The notes under the pieces are model-generated. The model was not told the origin of the DNA. It did not search any database and saw nothing but the letters and a program-made list of their open reading frames with translations. Of a DNA stretch of 6,511 bases, positions 1-6,087 are shown one piece after another. The DNA lies in the NCBI GenBank assembly GCA_945901195.1, contig CAMDKB010000263.1:1-6511 (forward strand), read 5' to 3'. The first letter of the stretch is position 1. Every line of letters begins with the position of its first letter. The translations under genes were made by a program, and so were the position numbers. Source of the stretch: Rhizobium sp. Q54 (GTDB taxonomy: Bacteria; Pseudomonadota; Alphaproteobacteria; Rhizobiales; Beijerinckiaceae).

Positions 1-714
1 GTGGTCGCCAACAAGATCGAGTTCAATCTGCCCGCAGGCGAACGCTATGCCCTGATTGGCCCCAACGGCGCGGGAAAGACGACCTTCATCAACCTGATGA
101 CCGGGATGTTGGCCCCGGATTCCGGCACGATCCTGCTGGCGGGCGAAAATATAACGCGGGCTACCCCGGCCACACGCGTCAAGCGCGGGCTGGTGCGCAC
201 GTTCCAGATCAATTCACTGTTCGCACAACTGACGCCCATCGAGGCTGTCACAATGGCCGTTTGCGAACGGCGCGGGGAATCGGCCACCTGGTGGCGCGGT
301 CTGTCCCATTATCCAGACGCCATCGCCGAGGCGCAGCAGATCCTGACATCCCTGCGGCTGGACAAGGTCGCGACCCGGACCACGCGCGAGCTTGCCTATG
401 GGCAGCAGCGGCTGCTTGAAATAGCGCTTGCACTGGCGACAAGGCCCAAGGTCCTCCTGCTCGACGAACCCGCCGCCGGTGTGCCGAAAGATGAAAGCGA
501 AGACCTGTTCGAAGTGATCGCAGGCCTGTCGTCCGATCTCACCATCCTGTTCATTGAACATGACATGGATCTGGTGTTTCGCTTTGCCTCGCGCATCATC
601 GTGATGGTGAGCGGCGCAATCCTGGTGGAGGGGACACCGGCTGAAATCGCCATTCACCCGGGTGTGCGCGAGGTCTATCTGGGAAGGGGGCACCATGGCC
701 ACGCCCATTCTTGA
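1..714 (+). CDS. livG: LivG-type branched-chain/aromatic-acid ABC transporter ATP-binding protein (5' end cut by window)
   Basis: This is one of the two nucleotide-binding subunits of a high-affinity Liv-type (HAAT) importer. It hydrolyses ATP on the inner face of the membrane to drive uptake of amino acids or small carboxylates. Visible motifs, numbered from base 1, are Walker A GPNGAGKT (20-27), Q-loop Gln69, an ABC signature written LAYGQQ (131-136, LSYGQQ being commoner), Walker B VLLLDEP (151-157) and switch His187 in FIEHD. The first 20 or so residues of a LivG, which normally carry the A-loop aromatic, are missing. GTG at base 1 is therefore most likely an internal Val codon and the gene begins upstream of the window. 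The 3' end overlaps the next ATPase gene by 20 bases, which indicates translational coupling. The assignment to LivG rather than LivF rests on the GPNGAGKTT, YGQQR and EPAAG motifs. The substrate is unknown, and the permease genes would lie upstream if present. Confidence 0.88.
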   Translation: MVANKIEFNLPAGERYALIGPNGAGKTTFINLMTGMLAPDSGTILLAGENITRATPATRVKRGLVRTFQINSLFAQLTPIEAVTMAVCERRGESATWWRGLSHYPDAIAEAQQILTSLRLDKVATRTTRELAYGQQRLLEIALALATRPKVLLLDEPAAGVPKDESEDLFEVIAGLSSDLTILFIEHDMDLVFRFASRIIVMVSGAILVEGTPAEIAIHPGVREVYLGRGHHGHAHS

Positions 715-1408
715 AATCAAAAACCTCATCGCCGGTTATCGCGAAGCTATCGTGCTGCAGGATGTTTCGCTCACCCTGGAGGAAGGCGGAAGCCTCGCGG
801 TTCTGGGGCGCAACGGCGTTGGCAAGTCGACGCTGCTGCTGGCCATCATGGGCCTGGTCGACATCAAGAGCGGCTCGATCCACTTCAAGGGACGCGATAT
901 CACGCGGCTGCCCGCGCACAAACGGGCATTGGCGGGACTTGGCTGGGTGGCGCAGGAACGCGAGATTTTTCCCACGCTCACTGTGGAGGAAAATCTCACA
1001 ACTACATCGCGGCCAGGTCGCTGGAATATTGAAACGATTTACGCACTGTTCCCACGCATTCACGAACGCCGGCTGAACAAAGGCAATCAATTGTCCGGCG
1101 GCGAACAGCAGATGCTGGCCTTCGGCCGCACCTTGATGACCAACCCGTCTGTCCTGCTGCTCGACGAACCACTGGAAGGCCTGGCCCCCGTGATCGTCGA
1201 TGAATTGACCGACGCCATCGCCAAAATGATGACTGACGGCGGCATGAGCCTCATCCTGGTCGAGCAGCACACCGATGTCGCGCTGTCGATGACCCGGCAA
1301 GCCATCGTGATCGAGCGTGGGCGGGTCGCCTACGAATCGGGATCGAGTGAATTGAGGCTGGATCAGACTGCGCTTGATCGTTATGTCGGATTGGCGATCG
1401 AACGGTAG
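695..1408 (+). CDS. livF: LivF-type branched-chain/aromatic-acid ABC transporter ATP-binding protein
   Basis: This is the second ATPase subunit of the Liv-type importer and pairs with the preceding LivG as a heterodimer under the membrane permeases. The protein is 237 residues, the normal LivF length. It shows an N-terminal ILEIKNLIAGYREAIVLQDV stretch with A-loop Tyr15, Walker A GRNGVGKST (38-46), Q-loop Gln87, signature LSGGEQQ (133-139), Walker B VLLLDEP (153-159), the LivF-like EGLAP and switch His192 in VEQH. I chose ATG 695 because a purine-rich ribosome-binding site (GGGAAGGGGG, 681-690) lies just upstream and the protein then begins as LivF proteins do. An upstream in-frame GTG at 662 would add an unconserved 11-residue tail. 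The start lies inside the end of livG. No Liv-type (Peripla_BP_6) binding protein is visible downstream. The two receptor genes in the window are of other families, so the partner receptor is either upstream or unconventional. Confidence 0.92.
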   Translation: MATPILEIKNLIAGYREAIVLQDVSLTLEEGGSLAVLGRNGVGKSTLLLAIMGLVDIKSGSIHFKGRDITRLPAHKRALAGLGWVAQEREIFPTLTVEENLTTTSRPGRWNIETIYALFPRIHERRLNKGNQLSGGEQQMLAFGRTLMTNPSVLLLDEPLEGLAPVIVDELTDAIAKMMTDGGMSLILVEQHTDVALSMTRQAIVIERGRVAYESGSSELRLDQTALDRYVGLAIER

Positions 1409-1503
1409 CCCTGTTGCTGCGTGAACTGACACATAGTGACAAGGCTTGCTTCATCACTTGGGAGGCGGAAGCCGCTTTGGACATGAGGTTCGGGTGGGCT
1501 GGT

Positions 1504-1532
1504 TTGACCGGGTAAGACGGTCCCGCTACATT
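1504..1532 (+). promoter_or_regulatory. Putative sigma70-like promoter for the oxygenase gene
   Basis: TTGACC (1504-1509) and TACATT (1527-1532) are separated by exactly 17 bases and match the -35 and -10 consensus at 5 of 6 and 4 of 6 positions. The predicted transcript would start about 40 bases before the Rieske oxygenase ATG at 1578, whose ribosome-binding site (GGGAGGA, about 1566-1572) is strong. A 5-base inverted repeat, GACCG (1506-1510) and CGGTC (1518-1522), sits across the -35/spacer and could be a small operator. This is pattern matching only; a chance match is possible. Confidence 0.4.
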
Positions 1533-1577
1533 TCATGAATTGACGGATAAAAAGCCGTCCAATCCGGGAGGACTGTC

Positions 1578-2627
1578 ATGACTTATCTTCGCAATGCCTG
1601 GTATGCTGCGGCGCTTTCCACCGAAGTTGTAGAAACACCGCTGGCGCGGCAATTGCTCGATGAAAACGTCGTCATCTTCCGTACAGAAACCGGTGTAGCG
1701 GGAGCCATCGAAGATCGCTGTTCCCATCGTTTCGCACAGCTCTCCATGGGCAAGGTGCGAGGCGAGACAATCGAATGCGGTTACCACGGGCTGCGCTACG
1801 GCCGCGACGGCCAGTGCGTGCTGAACCCGCACGGCAACAAGGCAATTCCCAACAACGCCCATGTCAAAGGCTATCCGGTGCATGAGCGTTACGGCTTCAT
1901 CTGGTTCTGGCCGGGTGAACCTGCGCTTGCGGATGTTGCGAAAATCCCCGCTTTTCCCTTCAATGAAAGCCCGGACGAATTCTCTGCTGTTTACGGATAT
2001 CTCGACGTCGCAGGCAATTATCAGCTTGTCGTCGATAACCTGCTCGATCTAAGCCATGTGGAATGGCTGCATCCGATGTTCCAGCAGGAAGGCGGGGTTG
2101 ATGCGCACCGCACCGAATTCTTCGTCGAAGGCCATGAAGTTGTCGCCAACAGGTGGAAACCCAATGTGAAGAAACATGGGCTGCACGGGCACTTCTGGAC
2201 GGCGCCTTCAACACACTACGATGCACGCTCGAACATGCGCTGGATGCCGCCCTCGAACATGAATTTCGATCTCGGCGCTACCGAATGCGGTGCAAGCATT
2301 AATGAAGGCGTGAAATTGCCGAATGCGCATCTAGTCACGCCCGCCACGGAAATGCGCTGCCATTATTTCTGGTCGGTGGCCCGCAATTGCCGGGTGAACG
2401 ACGAGGAAGCCGGCCGCAAACTTTACGAAATCGTGCAGCGCATCTTCAGCACAGAAGATATTCCGATGATCGAGGCGCAGCAACGCAACATGGGCGCGGT
2501 AACCGACATTATGGCGCTTCGTCCGGTCTCCATCGAACCGGATATTCCAGCCGTGCGAGCGCGCCGCATACTTGCAGAGCTCATTCGTGCCGAACAGGGC
2601 GAAACCAAAGCGGCCGCAGCCGAATAA
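1578..2627 (+). CDS. Rieske [2Fe-2S] non-haem iron oxygenase, vanillate O-demethylase / dicamba monooxygenase type
   Basis: This is the terminal oxygenase component of a ring-hydroxylating or O-demethylating system. Electrons enter the Rieske cluster and pass to a mononuclear Fe(II) that activates O2. The 349-residue protein has the N-terminal Rieske domain with cluster ligands Cys48, His50, Cys67 and His70 (CSH ... CGYHG). The C-terminal catalytic domain contains DNLLDLSHVEWLH, giving Asn154, Asp157, iron ligands His160 and His165, and the third ligand Asp294 in STEDIPMIEAQQ. These numbers are the same as I recall for dicamba monooxygenase (N154, D157, H160, H165, D294), and His251 in HLVTP also coincides. 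Two further dicamba-contact positions, as recalled, differ: Phe230 for Asn and Ile285 for Trp. The substrate is therefore probably another methoxylated or hydroxylated aromatic acid. The opening NAWYAAA and ERYGFIWFWPG are typical of the VanA group. The protein is cytoplasmic, with no signal peptide. No reductase or ferredoxin gene is adjacent. It is followed after 11 bases by the FAH gene, so the two are likely co-transcribed. Confidence 0.93.
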   Translation: MTYLRNAWYAAALSTEVVETPLARQLLDENVVIFRTETGVAGAIEDRCSHRFAQLSMGKVRGETIECGYHGLRYGRDGQCVLNPHGNKAIPNNAHVKGYPVHERYGFIWFWPGEPALADVAKIPAFPFNESPDEFSAVYGYLDVAGNYQLVVDNLLDLSHVEWLHPMFQQEGGVDAHRTEFFVEGHEVVANRWKPNVKKHGLHGHFWTAPSTHYDARSNMRWMPPSNMNFDLGATECGASINEGVKLPNAHLVTPATEMRCHYFWSVARNCRVNDEEAGRKLYEIVQRIFSTEDIPMIEAQQRNMGAVTDIMALRPVSIEPDIPAVRARRILAELIRAEQGETKAAAAE

Positions 2628-2638
2628 GGGGGCGGGCC

Positions 2639-3592
2639 GTGCGCATATTTCAATATGATGACAAGCGCGCGCAGGGGCTGGGCGCGCGGGCGCTGGGTGT
2701 TGCTGTCAACGACGGGGAGTTTGTGCCGCTGAAAGCAGCGGCCGCTGATCTGCCCGGCGATCTCATTGCGCTCATGAAAATGCCGGATGGGTTGAATCGC
2801 GCGGAAGCTGCCGCCAAAGCCTCCGCGGCCCGGCAAGCTTTCGACGGGATCACCTATCTGCCGCTGCTTTCGACGCCCAATGCGCTCTGGGCGCTGGCAT
2901 TGAATTTCAAGCGACACATTGATGAAACGGGCCTCACCACGTCGCGCGAATTTCCGCACATGTTCATGCGTCATGCGCGTTCCTTTGTCGGACATATGCA
3001 ACCGCTCGTGTGCCCGCCACCCAGTGTTGCGCGCGCCTATGATTATGAAGGCGAACTGATGGTGCTGATCGGCAAGCCCGGCCGGCATATCCCGCTGAAC
3101 AAGGCAATGGAACATGTTGCGGGCTTTACCGTCTGCAACGAAGGATCGATCCGCGAATATCAAAGCCAGAACCGGCAATTCGGCCTTGGCAAGAATTTTG
3201 AAAAGTCCGGCAGTTACGGGCCTTTCCTCATAACTACAGATGAAGTGCCCAACTATCAGCAGAGCGAACTGGTCACGCGATTGAACGGCGTTGTTCGCCA
3301 GCGCACCTCGATGAGCGATTTGCTGTTCAATGTCGAACAGACGATCGCGTACTTGTCCAAGGGCACACATCTGCAACCGGGCGACGCCATCTGCATGGGT
3401 ACGCCGGGCGCCTTGCCTCCCGCCGCCGGCGACACAGAAGGCGCGGATATCAGCAAGCAATACGGACCGATAAAGGTGCCCGGGCTTGTTCATATGAAGC
3501 CTGGCGATACAGTGGAAGTCGAAATCACAAGCGTTGGCATATTGCGTAATCCCGTGATCGCCGACGAACCTGACGCTTACCGCGCGGGATAG
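2639..3592 (+). CDS. Fumarylacetoacetate hydrolase (FAH) family protein
   Basis: FAH-fold enzymes use a divalent metal to hydrolyse or decarboxylate beta-dicarbonyl or acylpyruvate intermediates late in aromatic catabolism. Known activities include fumarylpyruvate hydrolase, acylpyruvase and OPET decarboxylase/isomerase. GTG 2639 is chosen as start: it follows a G-rich ribosome-binding region (2628-2636), lies 11 bases after the oxygenase stop and gives a 317-residue protein beginning MRIFQYDD, as family members do. The frame is open further upstream, but that part runs out of frame inside the oxygenase gene and has no family likeness. The N-terminal segment holds ALNFKRHIDETG with a His93/Glu96 pair resembling the catalytic dyad of FAHD1-type enzymes. 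The core has metal ligands Glu137 and Glu139 (DYEGEL), conserved Lys185 (GKNF), YGPFL, PGDAICMGTPG and a GDTVEVEI ending. The usual metal Asp (NDVSARD-type) is Glu168 here, in NEGSIRE. Reaction and substrate are not determinable from sequence. Confidence 0.9.
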   Translation: MRIFQYDDKRAQGLGARALGVAVNDGEFVPLKAAAADLPGDLIALMKMPDGLNRAEAAAKASAARQAFDGITYLPLLSTPNALWALALNFKRHIDETGLTTSREFPHMFMRHARSFVGHMQPLVCPPPSVARAYDYEGELMVLIGKPGRHIPLNKAMEHVAGFTVCNEGSIREYQSQNRQFGLGKNFEKSGSYGPFLITTDEVPNYQQSELVTRLNGVVRQRTSMSDLLFNVEQTIAYLSKGTHLQPGDAICMGTPGALPPAAGDTEGADISKQYGPIKVPGLVHMKPGDTVEVEITSVGILRNPVIADEPDAYRAG

Positions 3593-3627
3593 GCGTCATT
3601 GCGCCCGCTCTCAACCTGAGGATCATC

Positions 3628-3870
3628 ATGAGAAAGCATTTTGCCGTCGCCGTAAGCTTTCTTGTGTTCGCGGCCACGGGCGCGAACGCACAAGGCCGCA
3701 CCGCCATCAACGTCAATCTGTTTGCAGGCGCCAGCGCGGTGCCGATCTATATCGCGCAGGACAAACAAGTCTTTGTCCTGCGCGATAAATATGGCGAACC
3801 CAAAAAGCAGATGGGGGCAGTCGAAAAATATGTTGATTTGACCTATTATAACCGTGCGATCGGAAGGTAA
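3628..3870 (+). pseudogene. Truncated remnant of an NMT1/THI5-like periplasmic substrate-binding protein
   Basis: An 80-codon reading frame with its own ribosome-binding site (GAGGA, 3618-3622) begins with a clear Sec signal peptide, basic MRKH then AVAVSFLVFAATGANA, cleaved before QGR. The next part, INVNLFAGASAVPIYIAQDK, resembles the opening beta strand and first helix of NMT1/THI5-like ABC receptors, which normally continue with GFFAKYGLDV and about 300 residues. Here the reading becomes QVFVLRDKYG inside a perfect palindrome, wanders, shows KYVDLTYYNRAIGR, and stops at TAA 3868. Family-like residues continue in the same frame beyond the stop (RIGALAAGGELKIE, 3871-3912) before a second TAA at 3913-3915. 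The rest of the gene is absent, replaced by the leader of the amidohydrolase. I infer a broken receptor gene. A genuine short secreted protein is the alternative, because the start and signal peptide are intact. Confidence 0.6.
3750..3787. repeat. Perfect 16-bp inverted repeat with 6-base loop
   Basis: TATCGCGCAGGACAAA (3750-3765) is the exact reverse complement of TTTGTCCTGCGCGATA (3772-3787), with CAAGTC between the arms. The palindrome lies inside the broken binding-protein gene, exactly where the normal family sequence is lost. No T-run follows, so it is not a standard terminator. It would form a very stable hairpin in either RNA or single-stranded DNA. Confidence 0.9.
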
Positions 3871-3918
3871 CGAATCGGCGCTCTCGCGGCCGGCGGGGAA
3901 TTGAAGATTGAATAACGA

Positions 3919-3944
3919 CTGCGGTGCGCCGCAGACAATTTTTT
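3919..3944 (+). terminator. Possible intrinsic terminator or attenuator ahead of the amidohydrolase gene
   Basis: CTGCGG (3919-3924) and CCGCAG (3929-3934) form a 6-bp GC-rich stem with loop TGCG, followed after ACAA by six T residues (3939-3944). The T-run runs straight into the ribosome-binding site GGGAGG (3945-3950) of the next gene. The four-base gap before the T-run weakens the call as a classical terminator. It could act as an attenuator or be a leftover of the deletion that removed the rest of the receptor gene. Confidence 0.35.
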
Positions 3945-3954
3945 GGGAGGCAAA

Positions 3955-5058
3955 ATGTCGAGGTTTTTCGCGAGCGACGTGGCAAGCATGCCGTCTATTC
4001 AATGTGTCGGACCCTGCTGCGAGGGGCTGTCGCGGCGCGGTTTCCTGAAAAGTTTCGCCGCAGCTGGCGCAGCGCTTGCCGCCCCCACGATCAGTTCTGC
4101 GCCGGCTCGTGCGCAGGGCAAGCGTCGTGTCATCGACGTGCATCACCATTACTATCCGGACGCCTACAAGGCCTATGCGGCAAGTGAGCAACGCCTCGCG
4201 CCGTTCGGCAAGAGCTGGACGCCGAGCGTGATGTTCGACGAAATGGGCAAGAACAACGTCGAGCAAAGCGTGTTGTCGCTACAGACCATGCCCCTCAACA
4301 TTTATTCGATGAAGCCCGAAGAAGCCCGCACGATCATGCGCCGGATCAACGAACAGGGCGCGCAGCTCGTTCGCGATAACAAAGCCAAGCTCGGGCTCTT
4401 TGCCTATGTTACTGGCAATGACGTCGAGGGCACACTGAAGGAAATTGAATATGCCTTTGATACTCTGAACGCCGACGGCATCGAGATGATGACCAGTTTC
4501 GGCGACAAATGGCCGGGCGATCCGGCCTTTGACGCGGTCTTTGCCGAACTCGACCGGCGTAACGCCATCGTCTATTTCCATCCGATATCGCCGATCTGCT
4601 GTGGCAATATCGTGCCGGGCGTACCGGAATCCTGGATCGAATATCCGCAGGATTCGACGCGCACGGTGCTGAGCCTGCTGATCAATGGCACGCTCGCGCG
4701 ATATCGCAATATCAAGTGGATCATCTCGCAATCCGGGGGTATGCTGCCCTTCATCGCCAATCGCGTGGAATGGTTCACGCGAACGGCCCTGAAGAACATC
4801 AAGGAAGTGGCACCCAACGGAGTCATGGCCGAATTCCAGCGGCTCTATTACGAGACGGCCAATGCTTCGCTGCCGCCGACCATGGCTTCGTTGCTCAAGT
4901 TCGCGCCGGTTTCTCAGATCATGTTTGGCTCGGATTATCCGTACGTGACCTCCGCCTATAATCTCGACGGTCTGCGTTCGAACGGGTTGAGCGATGCGGA
5001 TCTGAAAGCGATCGAATATCTGAATGCTGAAAAGATGTTTCCACGTCTTAAGGCCTGA
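3955..5058 (+). CDS. Tat-exported metal-dependent amidohydrolase (Amidohydrolase_2 / ACMSD-like)
   Basis: The superfamily fold is a TIM barrel. Relatives in the ACMSD, gamma-resorcylate and 5-carboxyvanillate decarboxylase group remove a carboxyl group from aromatic or related acids, and others hydrolyse esters, lactones or amides. The 367-residue protein carries a twin-arginine signal, SRRGFLK with Arg27/Arg28, an alanine-rich hydrophobic segment and a likely cut at APARA-QG, so it should act in the periplasm after folding with its metal. The mature part opens with VIDVHHHYYP (His63 and His65 as the HxH pair), followed by His209 in YFHP and Asp327 in FGSDYPY as expected metal and active-site residues. 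The segment normally reading SHGGG/SHAGG is SQSGGMLPF, with Gln259 replacing the usual His. ATG 3955 is preceded by GGGAGG at 3945-3950. The N-region is long and Cys-rich (Cys17, Cys21, Cys22), and ATG 3988 is an alternative start. Its neighbour is a periplasmic Bug receptor, which fits processing outside the cytoplasm followed by capture of the product. The reaction is unknown. Confidence 0.88.
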   Translation: MSRFFASDVASMPSIQCVGPCCEGLSRRGFLKSFAAAGAALAAPTISSAPARAQGKRRVIDVHHHYYPDAYKAYAASEQRLAPFGKSWTPSVMFDEMGKNNVEQSVLSLQTMPLNIYSMKPEEARTIMRRINEQGAQLVRDNKAKLGLFAYVTGNDVEGTLKEIEYAFDTLNADGIEMMTSFGDKWPGDPAFDAVFAELDRRNAIVYFHPISPICCGNIVPGVPESWIEYPQDSTRTVLSLLINGTLARYRNIKWIISQSGGMLPFIANRVEWFTRTALKNIKEVAPNGVMAEFQRLYYETANASLPPTMASLLKFAPVSQIMFGSDYPYVTSAYNLDGLRSNGLSDADLKAIEYLNAEKMFPRLKA

Positions 5059-5064
5059 GAAAAT

Positions 5065-5099
5065 TGCCGTCCCGGTCGCTGGTGCGTTCCGGGATGGCA
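5065..5099 (+). other. Intergenic hairpin between the amidohydrolase and receptor genes
   Basis: TGCCGTCCCGG (5065-5075) pairs with CCGGGATGGCA (5089-5099) over 11 bp including one G-U pair, leaving a 13-base loop. No T-run follows. It sits seven bases after the amidohydrolase stop and ends 11 bases before the receptor's ribosome-binding site. It is a reasonable candidate for an mRNA-stabilising or processing stem that sets relative expression of the two genes. Confidence 0.5.
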
Positions 5100-5121
5100 C
5101 CACAAACCCTGGGAGGGGCTT

Positions 5122-6087
5122 ATGAGACTTCGTTCAGTTTGTTTTGCCGCCGCTGCGTTGATGGCGCTGTCCGTTGCGCCTTGCCGGGCGCAGTCTTTCC
5201 CCCAACACACCGTGAAATTTCTTATCCCTTTCGGTCCAGGTTCAGGCGCCGACATTGGGGCACGACTGATTTCCGACAAGCTGGCGCAACGTTGGGGCAA
5301 GCCTGTTGTCGTGGAAAACAAGCCGGGCGCAGACGGACTTATGGCCGTCAGCGCTTTTCTCGGCGCAAATGATGACCACGTGATGATTTTCGCGGGCACG
5401 GGGTCATTCACCACGCATCCCTACACGCGTGAAAAACTTCCCTACGATATGGACCGCGATCTCTTGCCGATTGCCCGCTATTCAGCGACCGTAATGACTT
5501 TGGCGGTGCCGGTCGCAGAGAACATCAATAGCGTGAAAGATTTTGTGGATCGCGTTAAAGGCGCACCGGGCAAGCTCAATTCGGCAGTCCCGCAAGGCAT
5601 ATCCGAATTGTTTTTCGATGGTTTCATCAAGGGTGAAAATCTGAACATTCCGAAAATTCCCTATCGCGATATCGTGCAGGCGCCTGCCGACCTTGCGGAG
5701 GGACGGCTACAGGTGATGTTCGCTTCGTATGCGGGGCTACAGGCTTCGGTGCAGGGCGGCAAGGTGAAACTGATTGTGCAGGGCGGGCGTCAGCGCGCGT
5801 CCATGCTGCCCGATGTTCCAACAGCCGCTGAAGCTGGATTTCCGGCGCTTGAACTGGAAGGGCTTGTGGGCTTGTTCGGATCAAAGGCGCTGTCGCTGGA
5901 CGTGCGCAAGAAGCTCGGCGCTGACGTCGTTGCCGTCATGGCAGATCCGATAATCGCCGAAAGGCTTGCCGCCACGGGGCAAGTGGCGTTACCCGGCGGC
6001 CCGGAAGAGCTGGCGGCATCAGTGAAGCGACAAACCGAACAGGTGGCTGCGGCCGCGAAGATTCTTGGGATGAAACAATTGAAGTGA
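5122..6087 (+). CDS. Bug/TctC-family tripartite tricarboxylate transporter substrate-binding protein
   Basis: This is a periplasmic receptor that binds small carboxylates or aromatic acids and delivers them to a transporter, classically TctAB. Many Bug genes stand alone. At 321 residues it has the normal family length. A Sec signal peptide (MRLRSVCFAAAALMALSVAP, cleaved near CRA-QS about residue 23) is followed by the hallmark segment FLIPFGPGSGADIGARL (33-49), which contains the ligand-loop Asp44, and VVVENKPGADG (62-72). Later come LPYDMDRDLLPIA, YRDIVQAPADLAEGRLQVMF and LPDVPTAAEAGFP, all standard Bug/TctC landmarks. The start at ATG 5122 is set by GGGAGGGG (5111-5118). No lipobox is present, so it is soluble rather than lipid-anchored. 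It lies directly downstream of the exported amidohydrolase. No TctA or TctB gene is visible, making it an orphan receptor here. It may use a transporter encoded elsewhere; coupling to the Liv ATPases would be unconventional. Confidence 0.94.
   Translation: MRLRSVCFAAAALMALSVAPCRAQSFPQHTVKFLIPFGPGSGADIGARLISDKLAQRWGKPVVVENKPGADGLMAVSAFLGANDDHVMIFAGTGSFTTHPYTREKLPYDMDRDLLPIARYSATVMTLAVPVAENINSVKDFVDRVKGAPGKLNSAVPQGISELFFDGFIKGENLNIPKIPYRDIVQAPADLAEGRLQVMFASYAGLQASVQGGKVKLIVQGGRQRASMLPDVPTAAEAGFPALELEGLVGLFGSKALSLDVRKKLGADVVAVMADPIIAERLAATGQVALPGGPEELAASVKRQTEQVAAAAKILGMKQLK

Noticed and set aside
596..1432. Long minus-strand open frame opposite livF
   Set aside because: It is a shadow of the strongly conserved ATPase, with low-complexity composition and no family motif.
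1463..1477. Small stem AGGCGG/CCGCTT after livF as a terminator
   Set aside because: The stem is short, includes a G-T pair and is followed by only three T residues.
1483..1515. Ten-codon frame (ATG to TAA) as a leader peptide
   Set aside because: The GGGAGG at 1460-1465 is too far from the ATG, and the peptide has no run of regulatory codons.
2387..2638. Upstream extension of the FAH reading frame into the oxygenase gene
   Set aside because: The added residues are Arg/His-rich, out of frame with the oxygenase and unlike any FAH N-terminus. GTG 2639 with a G-rich upstream region gives the normal start.
2423..3493. Long open frame on the minus strand opposite the oxygenase end and FAH gene
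   Set aside because: It is antisense to well-supported genes and has no recognisable domain. Such frames are common opposite GC-rich coding DNA.
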